The translations under genes and the position numbers were made by a program. Below, one piece after another: positions 16,143-23,806 of a stretch of DNA of 24,583 nucleotides. The notes below the pieces were generated by a model, which did no database searches, was not told where the DNA came from, and was given only the letters and a program-made list of their open reading frames with translations. The stretch comes from Planctomycetaceae bacterium (GTDB lineage Bacteria; Planctomycetota; Planctomycetia; Pirellulales; Thermoguttaceae): contig WRMR01000013.1 in NCBI GenBank assembly GCA_009776995.1, forward strand, positions 1 through 24,583, written 5' to 3'. How positions within the stretch are numbered: the stretch's first letter is position 1; each line of letters starts with the position of its first letter.

Positions 16143-17066
16143 TTACAAAAAACGCACGAAAATCTCTTTTCGGTCATGCATTCGAAAATGGCATCGCAAA
16201 TAAGTAGTCAAGGCGGGAATGTTGGCCGCATCGACCGACACGAGTAGGTGACTGTTGTTTCTCATCTTCGCAATATACTGGGAAAATTGCACAAAATCGC
16301 GAGAAAAACCGCGTCCGCGAAATCCCTGGATCAGACCGAGATACGTCAACTCAAGATGTTCCGTATTTTCAATTTGCGTCAAAAGCAACACACCGATGAC
16401 TTGTGATTGAAATTCAACAAAAAACCAGAGGGACGGGTCAAAAACATGACTTTCCTGATAACCGCGCAGAATGTATTCCGTTGGAACAAGCCCAGTCAGA
16501 TGCGGGAAATCAAGCGTGTTTTCGTAAGTTTTTTCCGTCAGAGCGACCATTCTGTTCCACTGTTCGTTTTTGTACGGGCGAAACGTCAGGCGATCCGTGG
16601 GGTGCTGTACCGGAAAAACAGACCGTTCGGCATTGAGGTTCACCAATTCGGAGATTTTTTCAAACCCGAAATGGCCGAGCATCGTTTCGTCGGCGGATTG
16701 TTGGCAATCAACCAGCACCATAACCAGCCGCATTGGATTGGCAACGGCAAATTTGAGCAGCGTTTCGTAAATGAGCCGCAGAGACGTTTCCGGTTCCGTC
16801 GGCACGACCGCCGGTTGGAGTGTCAGGAGTGTGCCATCGAGCCGCAACATCGAAAACGCGCCGCCGATCATCCCGCCGTTCCGCTCAAAATGAAACACCT
16901 TGTGTTGCGTTTGGTCTGGTTGTTGTGAAGACCGTGCCGATTCCTGTTCGTACTGTTGGAGCGTCAAGTCAATGCGGGGTTGCCGCAATTCGTCCGGCAG
17001 GTGCGCCAGCAGGATTTCCAGCAATCGTGGCAGTTGCGTCAAAGACGTTTCGTGACAAGTCAGCAT
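16143..17066 (-). CDS. GNAT-family acetyltransferase, probably two tandem GNAT folds
   Basis: A 307-residue protein. The C-terminal half (about 155-300) reads as a GNAT domain: VFPVQHPTDRLTFRPY start, FFVEFQSQVIGVLLLTQIEN beta strands, YLGLIQGFRGRGFSRDFV containing the acetyl-CoA-binding RGRG loop, and VDAANIPALTTYLRCHF near the end. The N-terminal half also follows a GNAT-like order, ending HFGFEKISELVNL, but lacks a clear acetyl-CoA loop, suggesting a degenerate first fold as in other tandem GNATs. The substrate is unknown. The ATG at 17066 is preferred; a GTG at 17081 would overlap the AAAGG ribosome site. It stands alone, with 205 bases to the receiver gene downstream. Confidence 0.75.
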   Translation of the reverse strand: MLTCHETSLTQLPRLLEILLAHLPDELRQPRIDLTLQQYEQESARSSQQPDQTQHKVFHFERNGGMIGGAFSMLRLDGTLLTLQPAVVPTEPETSLRLIYETLLKFAVANPMRLVMVLVDCQQSADETMLGHFGFEKISELVNLNAERSVFPVQHPTDRLTFRPYKNEQWNRMVALTEKTYENTLDFPHLTGLVPTEYILRGYQESHVFDPSLWFFVEFQSQVIGVLLLTQIENTEHLELTYLGLIQGFRGRGFSRDFVQFSQYIAKMRNNSHLLVSVDAANIPALTTYLRCHFRMHDRKEIFVRFL

Positions 17067-17401
17067 GAATTGAATCCGCACCTTTCGTTATGGTGTGGCA
17101 CGATTTTCCAGTATCAATGTTGTTTTATGCCGCACAACGCCAGGAAAGTGAAGTTTTTAAAGCAACCCGAAGCGTATGTGACGGGTTTTTCGGGTGTGGT
17201 ACCGTTGAACCGGTCACTGACGTTCCCGGTTGCTACCCTGCATAAAATACCAGATGATTGGCGTGGTGCGGTTTATCCCATAAAACCTTTTCCCGCCAAT
17301 AACACATGTCGGTTTTTTCACAAAAAGGCCGAAAAATTCACAATTTTCAATCGATCTTTGTGTTCGTTGAGAAAATCCTTGCACTCATTACGGTTGAAAA
17401 A
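17067..17401. other. Gene-free spacer upstream of the GNAT gene
   Basis: Across these 335 bases I see no gene or clear terminator. The GNAT promoter should lie near the left end, but no consensus pair is convincing. Confidence 0.45.
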
Positions 17402-17923
17402 TCAGTCAGGCGGGGTCTTGGCAAGGCGACGGCGTTTTTTCCATGTCCATACCATCAGGACAATCCCGCCGACAACGCCAAGCAAATAAGCCGCTCCGTG
17501 TGCCCAAATATCAAACAAAAACAACGCATGACGTTCCGGAGCCACGGCTGTCGAGAGCGGCGGCAAGAGTCCGACGCCGATGTGCGTTGAAAAGTAGCCC
17601 AACACCCCTGACAGCATGGAAGCAAAATAAAGAATCACAAGCATCACGAGGATGGGGCAAATCATATCCTTTGCGGTCAATTTGGGCATTCGACCGATTC
17701 TGCAAACGAACGCGAGCGGTAGTCCCAGGAAAAGACCAACCCACCATGTCGCAATGATTCCCCAAATGAGAGCCAAAGCAACCGGAGAGGTGGTTGGAAA
17801 AATGACCGGGTGTGCAGGCGGCAAAAAGTATTCGACGCAAACATGTGCCGTGACCATATCATGTGCCATGCCATAGATGCAAGCGGCAATGATAGTCGTG
17901 CCGATGATTTTGATCGTTTCCAT
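17402..17923 (-). CDS. Conserved integral membrane protein of unknown function
   Basis: A 173-residue protein with about four membrane segments: an N-terminal one (residues 5-20), one around ALALIWGIIATWWVGLFLG, one around PILVMLVILYFASMLSGVL, and one near the C-terminus (AAYLLGVVGGIVLMVW), ending in a basic tail. The stretch AHDMVTAHVCVEYFLPPAHP followed by the WGIIATWWVGLFLG helix matches a conserved bacterial membrane family I recognise but cannot assign a role. It starts 10 bases after the stop of the DUF6485 gene with GAGG eight bases upstream, so the two are almost certainly co-transcribed. Confidence 0.75.
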   Translation of the reverse strand: METIKIIGTTIIAACIYGMAHDMVTAHVCVEYFLPPAHPVIFPTTSPVALALIWGIIATWWVGLFLGLPLAFVCRIGRMPKLTAKDMICPILVMLVILYFASMLSGVLGYFSTHIGVGLLPPLSTAVAPERHALFLFDIWAHGAAYLLGVVGGIVLMVWTWKKRRRLAKTPPD

Positions 17924-17933
17924 CCAAACTGCC

Positions 17934-18134
17934 TCATACCTTCTTTTCCGCAACCAGCCTTGCGAAGTGTTCAAAAGAGCGGTCGTAGGTTTTCTCAGCG
18001 TCCGGCGGGAAAAAGCAGCCCGGCAACTGGCGGCTCGACAAATGATAGTGCAGGCAATCGCAACAAATCCCCCGCCGGCCACAGGAGTACGTGCAGGTAC
18101 ATTTCGTTTTGTTCTTTTCGACTTTGCATTCCAT
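17934..18134 (-). CDS. DUF6485 family small cysteine-rich protein
   Basis: A 66-residue protein with eight cysteines (3, 12, 14, 18, 24, 25, 27, 40), arranged as KCTCTYSCGRRGICCDC, then YHLSSRQLPGCFFP and TYDRSFEHFARLV. The pattern fits the uncharacterised DUF6485 family. The paired cysteines and His29/His31 suggest a small metal site (Zn or Fe-S), which is an inference. The ATG at 18134 has GAGGGG nine bases upstream; the 12 in-frame residues before it are not family-like. It is followed after 10 bases by the membrane protein gene. Confidence 0.8.
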   Translation of the reverse strand: MECKVEKNKTKCTCTYSCGRRGICCDCLHYHLSSRQLPGCFFPPDAEKTYDRSFEHFARLVAEKKV

Positions 18135-18270
18135 GATGTGATTCCCCTCAAGGATGTTTGAATTGGTCAAGACAATTGCTTCATGATAATCTTTTCACGA
18201 ACGATTGACAATGGTGGCGTGTTTCGGTCGCTGTGTTACATTCCGTTCCCGGTTGCTGTTTCCATGAAAG

Positions 18271-18711
18271 TCATCTTTTCAGGTCAGGCGTCGAACGGTA
18301 TTTGGTCATGGTCAGCCCGCTACCGGAAGGCAGGAACTCGACCCGGCTCATGATGTGGCGAATCAGCAGGATGCCGCGGCCGGACGGGATGAGAATATTG
18401 TCCGGGTGCCGGGGATCGGGAAGCTCGTTCGGATTGAAACCGCCACCTTCATCGCGAATGCTGATGCGGACTTCGTTGTCCCGGACGCCGCACTGAAAAT
18501 AGACTTTTTTCTGAGGGTCGGAATGGTTGCCGTGCATGACGGCGTTGGCGACCGCTTCCGTGCAGGCAAGTTGCACGTTAAAGACGTCTTTTTCCGGCCA
18601 TGCCAACAGTCGCATTTGCTGGAGCAGACAGTCGATCACCCGATCACCGGCACCCGGCCGGGTGGGAACCGCAAGGTCGCAACTCCAATGCCATGGCGAT
18701 GGTTCTGACAT
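18271..18711 (-). CDS. RsbW/SpoIIAB-like serine-protein kinase (anti-sigma regulatory factor)
   Basis: A 146-residue GHKL ATPase. The N-box ACTEAVANAVMHGN (Glu52, Asn56), the G1 box DEGGGFNP (87-94) and the G2 box SGRGILLI (110-117) are complete, so it should bind ATP and Mg. In known systems such kinases bind a sigma factor and inactivate their STAS antagonist by phosphorylating a Ser; here the STAS gene lies immediately upstream. The start at MSEPSP is 10 bases after the STAS stop. No sigma factor or phosphatase lies nearby, so the target is unknown and may not be a sigma factor. Confidence 0.88.
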   Translation of the reverse strand: MSEPSPWHWSCDLAVPTRPGAGDRVIDCLLQQMRLLAWPEKDVFNVQLACTEAVANAVMHGNHSDPQKKVYFQCGVRDNEVRISIRDEGGGFNPNELPDPRHPDNILIPSGRGILLIRHIMSRVEFLPSGSGLTMTKYRSTPDLKR

Positions 18712-18721
18712 GACATATCCG

Positions 18722-19078
18722 TTACTTGATGTACTGCAATGAGCGAATCGCTTCGTCCACACCCTTTCGGATTTTGAAAATGGTTTCAAGGTTTGTGATC
18801 TTGAAAATTTCCATGATGTCGTCGTTCAGGTGACACAAAAGTAGCGGCACACCGTTAAGATCGGTCGTTTTTTGTAGCGTGATCAGCACCCGCAAGGCGG
18901 AACTGGACATGAACTGAACTTTGCTGAAATCAATGACGAGTGCCTTGGTGACCGTTTCCGCCACGGCACCAACCTGGTCCCCCCATTCCTGGATCGTGTA
19001 TTCGTCGTTCAGCTTGGGGTCAAGACACCCAACAACGACCACATCATTGACCTTTTTGATTTCGATTCGGGAATACAT
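18722..19078 (-). CDS. STAS-domain anti-sigma factor antagonist
   Basis: A 118-residue single STAS domain of the SpoIIAA/RsbV type. The segment ALVIDFSKVQFMSSSALRVLI (46-66) aligns with the phosphorylation loop, where family members have M-D-S-S-G; here it is M57-S-S-S-A61, so Ser59 is the likely phosphoacceptor and the preceding Asp is replaced by Ser. LNDEYTIQEW near residue 25 and the C-terminal LETIFKI segment also fit the family. The ATG at 19078 has AGAGG nine bases upstream; an in-frame alternative three codons earlier exists. It precedes the kinase gene by 10 bases, forming a partner-switch pair. Confidence 0.85.
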   Translation of the reverse strand: MYSRIEIKKVNDVVVVGCLDPKLNDEYTIQEWGDQVGAVAETVTKALVIDFSKVQFMSSSALRVLITLQKTTDLNGVPLLLCHLNDDIMEIFKITNLETIFKIRKGVDEAIRSLQYIK

Positions 19079-19290
19079 CGTCAACAACCTCTCTGCGGGT
19101 TAAACTGTTTCGTGACACGCGGAATGTCCATTGGAAAGAGATATTATTACCTGAATTTTGCCAAAAAACAATCACTGGTGATGATGCCCCGGGAGTAACG
19201 GTATGGGGAAATATACAAAATCGACAACGGCAGTCACGACGTACCCCCCTTGCCTTCGCGGCAATCTCCGGTTTTTCACCATTCACTCTT

Positions 19291-20235
19291 TCACGTCGGA
19301 ACAGTCACCATATCAACCAGGTGGGCGATCAAACTTTCGACCGATTGGCGTTGGTTGCCGTGACTGTAGGTTTTGGCCATAACGCGGTGGGCGAGTACGG
19401 GAACGGCCAGCATTTTGACGTCATCCGGCACGACAAAATCGCGGCCTTCGATGAGTGCGTAAGCCTGCACGGCGCGGCTGAAGGCAATCGCCCCGCGGGT
19501 ACTGACGCCGACGTACAGGTCGTCGCACTTGCGGGTGACTTCAACGATGTCGAGAATGTAGCGGTCAATCGCTTCGTCAACGCGCACCTGCTTGACGGCT
19601 TCCTGCAATTCAAGCACCTGATCGCAGGCCAGCACCGGTTCAAGCCGATCAATCGGCTGGCCAAGACGGTGACTTTTCAGGACGTGGAGTTCGCTTTCAC
19701 GATCCGGGTACCCGACCGACACGCGAAGCAAAAAGCGGTCAAGCTGGCTTTCCGGCAGGGGATAGGTTCCCTCGAACTCGACGGGGTTTTCCGTCGCAAC
19801 AACAAAGAACGGTTTCGGCAGGGGATACGTCTGTCCCTCGGCGGAAACCTGGCGTTCGTTCATCGCTTCGAGCATGGCACTTTGTGTTCGCGGGGTCGTG
19901 CGGTTGATTTCGTCGGCCAACAGCACGTTGGCGAAAATCGGCCCTTTGACAAACTGGAACTGGCGCGTGTTGGCCTCATAAATACTGCTGCCGGTGATGT
20001 CCGCCGGGAGCAGGTCGGGCGTGAACTGCAAGCGGCTGAACTCGCCCTTGACGCTTCGCGCAATCGCCCGGGCAAGCAGCGTTTTGCCGAGTCCCGGCAC
20101 GTCTTCGAGGAGTACATGCTCCCCGGCCAAAAACGCGACCAGACACTGCCGAATGGCCGTGCGTTTCCCAAAGACGACACTCGCGATATTATTTTCCAAC
20201 GTTGCAATCAGTTGCCGGATATGCTCAAGCGACAT
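19291..20235 (-). CDS. MoxR-family AAA+ ATPase
   Basis: A 314-residue AAA+ ATPase of the MoxR type, usually a chaperone that helps assemble or activate partner protein complexes. It has Walker A VPGLGKT (46-52), the family insert FTPDLLPADITG (71-82), Walker B VLLADEINR (104-112), sensor 1 VATENPVEFEGTYPLPESQLDRF (arginine finger region) and sensor 2 STRGAIAFSRA. The ATG follows AGGAG by six to seven bases. MoxR genes are normally followed by DUF58 or von Willebrand domain genes; here the next gene downstream is the STAS gene after 212 bases, so the partners are not local. Confidence 0.93.
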   Translation of the reverse strand: MSLEHIRQLIATLENNIASVVFGKRTAIRQCLVAFLAGEHVLLEDVPGLGKTLLARAIARSVKGEFSRLQFTPDLLPADITGSSIYEANTRQFQFVKGPIFANVLLADEINRTTPRTQSAMLEAMNERQVSAEGQTYPLPKPFFVVATENPVEFEGTYPLPESQLDRFLLRVSVGYPDRESELHVLKSHRLGQPIDRLEPVLACDQVLELQEAVKQVRVDEAIDRYILDIVEVTRKCDDLYVGVSTRGAIAFSRAVQAYALIEGRDFVVPDDVKMLAVPVLAHRVMAKTYSHGNQRQSVESLIAHLVDMVTVPT

Positions 20236-20295
20236 GCGGTTCTCCTGTTGTCGAGGCTGGGGATGAGGGGGTTAATGGTTTGTTTGGGGTTCGTT

Positions 20296-20312
20296 GCGTC
20301 ACAGGGTGACGT
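20296..20312. repeat. Palindromic dispersed repeat, copy 2
   Basis: GCGTCACAGGGTGACG plus one mismatching base is the complement of the core of the element at 1777-1795, with the following GACTAA also related. It lies in the 108-base gap between the PmoA-like and MoxR genes. Confidence 0.55.
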
Positions 20313-20343
20313 GACTAACCGGTCACTCACCACTTGTCTTCAG

Positions 20344-21420
20344 CTACTGACCGCTCTCTTTCACATACGCCTGATACGCATCGGTCAATTGTTGCAAGTC
20401 GAGGTCGGTTTCGTGGACCCAGATGCGGTATTCGAGCGAGAACGGCACACCTGGTTCGAAGGTCCGGTCGTGGATGCCGGGCCAGCCGACGCACAACGGA
20501 CCGTAATGCCGTGTCAGCCAGGTGGGGGGATAATCGGGATGCGTCGGCGGTATGAAAATTGCCGCGCCACTGACCGTTTCGCGGCCGTCGAATTTTGACG
20601 CAAAATCGGCCCATTCGAGCCGCTCTTCCGGCAAATCGTTTGCCGTGATGCCGTCGGGAACGGTGATCTTTGCGATGGTGCGTTCCATGCTATTGCCGGG
20701 CGGTGCCAGTTCGGGCTTGAAGCGGATGCACAGGCCGCCGTAACTTTTGCCTTCCGCCCCGCGCAACGTGATCGTTTCTTCCGGAACGAAGAAAAGCTGC
20801 ACGTCGAGCGAACGCGAACCGTCACGCTTGCGATAGGAGCGGAACCAGACACGCTCGGTCATGACTTTGCGCTCGCCGATAAACCAGCCGTTTTCAACGG
20901 CTAAAACGGCCCCATCATCGCCTGCTTCCTTGACGAGCCATTTGACGAAACGCTGTTCGAGGTCGGTCGTTTCGTTCCAAAAATCGTGGTGTTCGTCGCC
21001 GATTTGCACATGCGGCCAGCACCAGAACAGGCCGTGGTGATGGTAATGATCCTGCGGGAAATCGTCAGTCAGCACTTCGCCGTTGATTCCGAACAACGGG
21101 TGCATGTAACAACCGCGCGTGCGGCGGCGAACCTCTTTTTCCGGCACGTTTTCGTTCGTAATCAGATCATAAATGTAATGATAAACCGGCTCATCACCTT
21201 CAAAAAGGGCAATCGTGTTCGTCCCGGCGTCTGCAAAGCGGAAACCTTTTGCCGCTTCTTGCTGCGGCACGGCATCCGCTACAAATGGCGTTTTTTCATT
21301 GCCCACCGTGCCGTCTTTTGCCGGGACGGAAAATTGCGTTGTTTCATTGGCGTGTAGAGCGACCAATGGAAGCAGGAAGATCAATGTTATGATGACAAGT
21401 TTGTATTGTGTTGTGTTCAC
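20344..21420 (-). CDS. Secreted PmoA-like protein (DUF6807 family)
   Basis: A 358-residue protein with an N-terminal signal peptide (hydrophobic to about residue 21, LPLVALHA before the likely cut). The His-rich motif DDFPQDHYHHHGLFWCWPHV (about 118-137) and the C-terminal TRHYGPLCVGWPG region are typical of the planctomycete family annotated 'PmoA family'; despite the name it is not methane monooxygenase. The fold is probably a beta-sandwich and the role in carbohydrate metabolism is inferred from frequent company of Gfo/Idh/MocA proteins, one of which is its neighbour. The start appears to be GTG, as no in-frame ATG precedes the signal peptide. Confidence 0.8.
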   Translation of the reverse strand: MNTTQYKLVIITLIFLLPLVALHANETTQFSVPAKDGTVGNEKTPFVADAVPQQEAAKGFRFADAGTNTIALFEGDEPVYHYIYDLITNENVPEKEVRRRTRGCYMHPLFGINGEVLTDDFPQDHYHHHGLFWCWPHVQIGDEHHDFWNETTDLEQRFVKWLVKEAGDDGAVLAVENGWFIGERKVMTERVWFRSYRKRDGSRSLDVQLFFVPEETITLRGAEGKSYGGLCIRFKPELAPPGNSMERTIAKITVPDGITANDLPEERLEWADFASKFDGRETVSGAAIFIPPTHPDYPPTWLTRHYGPLCVGWPGIHDRTFEPGVPFSLEYRIWVHETDLDLQQLTDAYQAYVKESGQ

Positions 21421-21446
21421 TGGAATTCATTTCGCAAGAAAATCAA

Positions 21447-21554
21447 GTCTGAACCGGGATTTTCATAAGATTTTCAAGATGAGCAGGATTTTTTGTCATC
21501 GTCAATCGCAAATCCCGGTAATCCTGTTGATCTTGTTAAAATCATGGTTCAGAC
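21447..21554. repeat. 108-bp nested inverted-repeat element
   Basis: Outer arms GTCTGAACC (21447-21455) and GGTTCAGAC (21546-21554) are perfect complements. Inner arms GATTTTCAAGATGAGCAGG (from 21469) and ATCCTGTTGATCTTGTTAAA (from 21521) are imperfect complements with two mismatches and a two-base bulge. It fills almost the whole gap between the Gfo/Idh/MocA and PmoA-like genes and has no open frame. The 'ATCCTGTTGATCTTG' word type is common in intergenic repeats. Confidence 0.7.
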
Positions 21555-21578
21555 AAATGGGTTGCTGTTATGCCACAT

Positions 21579-22910
21579 CTAAAACTGTTCGCCGTAGTAT
21601 CCGTAGCCGCCTGCGACGCCGGGCAGGGCGATTTTGTAGCGGCCGTTTTCGTCCGGCAACGTCGGCGGGGTGCTGTCCCATGTGTATCCGTCAGGTACGA
21701 GTGCGGTTTCGTCCTTCATGACCTCGTCGTAGGTCAGGCGTTTGCCCGTGTAGGCGGCCATGCGGCCCATGATGGCCATGAGCGTGCTGTTGGCCATATA
21801 GACGCCGTTGTTGATGTAATCGTGGTTGCCGCGAATGGCATTGAACAATGCGACGTGTTCAAGCTGATACATGTTGTGATTGGTATTTTGCACCTTGTAG
21901 GGATTCTTGCCTTCAATCACGAAACTGAGTACGGTCGCTTTCCCGTCGGTACCGTACATGTAATCGTCCGTGTTGTTATAACAACCGTTGATCTGGCGGC
22001 AGTAGGCATGGCAGGTCACGCCGCTTGCAAATTCGTACTTGATGCCGAACATGTCATAAATGTCACCGTAGCCGGGTTGTTCGACGCGGCACATGCGGCC
22101 GCCGACGCCGACCGCCGAAACAGGGGCTTCGTTATTATTGGCCCAGACAGCCTTGTCGAGACTGTGAATGTGTTGTTCGGTGTTGAAATCGCCTGAGAGC
22201 CAGGTGAAGTTGTACCAGTTGCGCGCCTGGAATCTGATTTCGGAATCGCCCGGCTGACGGTCACGTTTCCAAAGCCGGCCGGTCAGGTAGGTTTCGTCGA
22301 TGTTGATGAGTTTACCGACTTGGCCGTCGATGACGCGGGTCATGATGTCAACCACAGCCGGATGATAACGCCAGCAAAGACCGGATACCACGTTCAGTCC
22401 CTTGTCCTTCGCTTTTTGGGCGGTTTCCAGGACGCTCTTGATGCCCGGAATGTCAACGGCAACCGGTTTTTCGACGAAAACATGCTTGCCTGCATCGACG
22501 GCGGCACGAAACGATATCGGGCGGAAGTGGGTCGGTTCGCAAAGCAACACAACATCGCAGTTTTCAATGACCTTTTTGTAGCTTTCGAGACCGTCAAACG
22601 TCGTTTCCGGTGTAACGAGTACACGATCTCCATAAGTTTCGTTGGCCTTAAATATGGTTGCGGCACCGGCAGCGACTTCCTTGAAGGCGTCGCCCACGGC
22701 GGTCAGAACGATGTTCGGATCGGCGGACAGAGCGTCAATGGCCGCACCGCGTCCACGTCCGCCGCAACCGACCAGGCCGATCCGCAGTTTGTTGTTGTTT
22801 TGGGCGGCATGGGCACCGCGCATCAGGGACAGTCCGGCCATGGCTGTCGCTCCGGCAATCGCACCGGTTTTCATAAAATCACGTCGGGAGGGAAAAAACT
22901 GGTTTGTCAT
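21579..22910 (-). CDS. Gfo/Idh/MocA-family oxidoreductase with Tat signal
   Basis: A 443-residue protein with twin-arginine signal SRRDFMKTG (Arg9-Arg10) and an Ala-rich hydrophobic stretch ending near residue 37 (HAAQ), so it is probably exported with its cofactor bound. The NAD(P)-binding Rossmann motif IGLVGCGGRGRG (44-55) and the EKP motif in HVFVEKPVAVD (Glu147-Lys148-Pro149) identify the family. GDFNTEQHIHSLDKAVW carries the likely catalytic His. Exported members of this type are strongly expanded in planctomycetes and may act on sugars or glycosides in the periplasm; the substrate cannot be read from sequence. The ATG follows GAGG by seven bases. Confidence 0.9.
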   Translation of the reverse strand: MTNQFFPSRRDFMKTGAIAGATAMAGLSLMRGAHAAQNNNKLRIGLVGCGGRGRGAAIDALSADPNIVLTAVGDAFKEVAAGAATIFKANETYGDRVLVTPETTFDGLESYKKVIENCDVVLLCEPTHFRPISFRAAVDAGKHVFVEKPVAVDIPGIKSVLETAQKAKDKGLNVVSGLCWRYHPAVVDIMTRVIDGQVGKLINIDETYLTGRLWKRDRQPGDSEIRFQARNWYNFTWLSGDFNTEQHIHSLDKAVWANNNEAPVSAVGVGGRMCRVEQPGYGDIYDMFGIKYEFASGVTCHAYCRQINGCYNNTDDYMYGTDGKATVLSFVIEGKNPYKVQNTNHNMYQLEHVALFNAIRGNHDYINNGVYMANSTLMAIMGRMAAYTGKRLTYDEVMKDETALVPDGYTWDSTPPTLPDENGRYKIALPGVAGGYGYYGEQF

Positions 22911-23384
22911 GGGAAAACCTCATCTATGGTTGAGTAAAGTGGATTGACACTATTGCCAAACGAAGCATGGATTATAACAGTTTTTTTCAGAAATGCAAAA
23001 CGTGGCCGGAATTTTGGAAAAAAGATCGGGTGGTCACGGCATGGTGGCCTGCGACATGAATTCTCAAATACACTTCATGTTCTGGCACACTTCGAGCCTG
23101 CCGGGAAACCCCGAAGCGTTACTGTTCGACTCATCAATAAAAATCATAATCGTGATGATAAATTTTTGAATCACACCTCTGCCTCGAATCTTTGGCTATT
23201 ACCATAACAATCTTTCAACGGTAAATCGACCAATGGAAGCCGGGAACGAAGCATAGTGATTCGAACCTGGGTAAATCCTGCCATTTTTGGCTTTACATGG
23301 CACAGCTTGTGGACATAAAGAGGTGGAATAATTCATTTTTTTCTATTTTTTACATTTTTTCCTTTTTTTAATGAAAAATTAGAG
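22911..23384. other. Gene-free AT-rich spacer before the ncRNA
   Basis: These 474 bases hold no convincing gene. The left end should contain the minus-strand promoter of the Gfo/Idh/MocA gene. The right end becomes very T-rich (23330-23370), just upstream of the predicted -10 box of the ncRNA. Confidence 0.45.
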
Positions 23385-23390
23385 TATAAT
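23385..23390 (+). promoter_or_regulatory. -10 box of the structured RNA
   Basis: A perfect TATAAT in an AT-rich stretch, about seven bases before the first hairpin of the RNA. The matching -35 region is a T-run without clear TTGACA similarity, so the promoter is partly inferred. Confidence 0.5.
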
Positions 23391-23396
23391 AATGTT

Positions 23397-23559
23397 GAAA
23401 AGAGTTCAAAACTGTTGTGGTCACTAGGCGGAATCGGCCTGGCAAGTACCTCCCGGGCTGAGAGACGCCGGATGAAGAAACTTGCATAAACCAAATATGC
23501 CGTGTTCTTCATCACGTGAAAAGACCGGATGGGGGAACAACCTCATCCGGTCTTTTTTT
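23397..23559 (+). ncRNA. Unassigned structured RNA with own promoter-like box and terminator
   Basis: The region has no open frame but carries ordered structure between a TATAAT box and a strong intrinsic terminator. Hairpin 1 is a small stem TTGAA/TTCAA (23395-23409). Hairpin 2 pairs TCGGCCTGG (23434-23442) with CCGGGCTGA (23453-23461), closed further out by GGCG/CGCC (23427-23430, 23466-23469). Hairpin 3 pairs GATGAAGAA (23471-23479) with TTCTTCATC (23505-23513), with an inner stem GCATA/TATGC. The terminator hairpin follows directly. It fits neither 6S, SRP, RNase P nor tmRNA. It could be a trans-acting small RNA, or a leader with premature termination for the downstream gene. The exact 5' end is inferred. 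Confidence 0.55.
23521..23559 (+). terminator. Strong intrinsic terminator of the structured RNA
   Basis: AAGACCGGATG (23521-23531) pairs perfectly with CATCCGGTCTT (23544-23554), extended by three more pairs toward a GAACAA-containing loop, and the stem runs into seven T residues. It is the strongest terminator in the window. Confidence 0.9.
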
Positions 23560-23806
23560 GTGCGCTGGCATGTTTTTTTGTGGCTCGGACACCAACATGT
23601 CATGATGGGTAGTAAGAACAAGGGTTGACAAAACGTTCAATATCGATAAGCTGTTTTTTGAATGGTGTTTACGAGAAGAACTCAACTGATGTCGATCACA
23701 ATGTTTTGGAACTTGAGTTTTCTCATTCTGCCAATTCCACCGAATTTGCTTGCGGCAATGCCGTGTCAGAGTCTGAAACATGATAACACTGCGGTGACAA
23801 CATTTC

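Noticed and set aside
19321..20598. 425-codon plus-strand frame opposite moxR
   Set aside because: It is the antisense shadow of a clearly identified MoxR gene; the protein has no recognisable motif.
7770..23043. Shared 12-mer GGTCACGGCATG between the galE-apgM gap and the spacer near 23032
   Set aside because: Twelve-base matches are expected by chance many times in a window of this size, and the flanks do not match.
23254..23284. tRNA-like T-loop word GATTCGAACCTGGG near 23260
   Set aside because: No acceptor, D or anticodon stems can be built around it on either strand.
23440..23480. TPP riboswitch, suggested by GGCTGAGAGA
   Set aside because: The second half of the TPP aptamer (GAACCTGAT and the TAATGCCAGCG segment) is absent, and no thiamine gene follows.
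23395..23559. 6S RNA
   Set aside because: 6S RNA folds into one long hairpin with a central bubble; this region shows a series of separate local hairpins, and its ends do not pair.
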